Shown in pieces: positions 6,988 through 7,191 of a stretch of DNA of 7,191 bases. The stretch spans positions 1 to 7,191 of the forward strand of contig JAQGKJ010000552.1 in the NCBI GenBank assembly GCA_028290165.1, in the 5' to 3' direction. Numbering within the stretch: position 1 is the stretch's first letter; every line of letters starts with the position of its first letter. The notes under the pieces were generated by a model. The model was given only the letters and a program-made list of their open reading frames with translations, made no database searches and was not told the origin of the DNA. The position numbers and the translations under genes were made by a program. The DNA comes from Bradyrhizobium sp. Its GTDB lineage: Bacteria > Pseudomonadota > Alphaproteobacteria > Rhizobiales > Xanthobacteraceae.

Positions 6988-7191
6988 AGGCCTTGCGGCC
7001 GGAACCAGAGGAAAGAGAGGAACAGGGAATACACCACGATGTCCTTGTAGATGGCGCCGATCAAATAGGCCGACAGGGATTCGATGACCCCGATCAGAAG
7101 TCCGGCCACCAGCGCGCCGGGCACGCTGCCGAATCCGCCGAGCGACACCGTGACGAAGGCGACGATGCCGAGTGTCTCGCCGACCGTCGGC
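6972..7191 (-). CDS. livH: LivH-type ABC transporter permease (C-terminal 72 residues)
   Basis: The gene runs off the right edge, so only the last 72 residues are visible, and the first full codon is at 7190-7188. They read TVGETLGIVAFVTVSLGGFG, then PGALVAGLLIGVIES, YLIGAIYKDIVVYSLFL and end WFRPQGLMGKS. This is the LivH C-terminus: the LGGFGSVPGALVAGLLIG segment, YKD before the last helix, and the near-universal FRPQGL ending. LivH pairs with LivM in the membrane. The stop TGA (6974-6972) arises at the boundary of repeat units 1 and 2, leaving 55 bases to the livM ATG where these genes normally abut. The promoter and binding-protein gene are expected beyond the window. Confidence 0.93.
   Translation of the reverse strand, partial: PTVGETLGIVAFVTVSLGGFGSVPGALVAGLLIGVIESLSAYLIGAIYKDIVVYSLFLSFLWFRPQGLMGKS

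Overview
The window looks like chromosomal DNA of a high-GC alphaproteobacterium. A Bradyrhizobium or Rhodopseudomonas-like member of the Bradyrhizobiaceae/Nitrobacteraceae fits best. This rests on the strong G/C third-position bias, an IalB-family periplasmic protein, a rhizobial-style Liv ABC cassette and an MdtC-type RND pump. I inferred the taxon from gene content and style, not from any marker gene.

Layout. On the + strand, the last codons of an upstream gene (1-40) overlap the start of a full-length MdtC-like RND efflux permease (37-3201). After a 58-base gap comes a small secreted IalB-family protein that starts at a GTG (3260-3829). On the - strand, reading from the right edge, lies a branched-chain amino acid type ABC uptake operon: livH (C-terminal part only, 6972-7191), livM (5924-6916), livG (5167-5934) and livF (4451-5170). 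Directly after livF is a decayed C-terminal fragment of an arylsulfatase (3845-4404), which converges on the IalB gene with only 15 bases between the two stop codons.

How the genes work together. The RND permease would be the inner-membrane proton antiporter of a tripartite drug/metabolite exporter, with its adaptor and probably an MdtB-like partner upstream of the window. LivHM are the two membrane subunits and LivGF the two ATPases of one importer. Its periplasmic binding protein, and so its substrate, lie outside the window. The liv genes are tightly packed (4- and 11-base overlaps) except at livH-livM, where a 14-bp tandem repeat has opened a gap.

I see no new defence, mobile or RNA system here. 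The unusual points are small-scale: a 24-bp tandem duplication across the mdtC start codon, a 5 x 14-bp repeat at the livH/livM junction that puts TGA in all three frames, the frameshifted and beheaded arylsulfatase remnant, and the non-canonical ABC signature of LivG. No stretch over 300 bases lacks a gene or gene remnant. No tRNA, rRNA, CRISPR array or insertion sequence was recognised.
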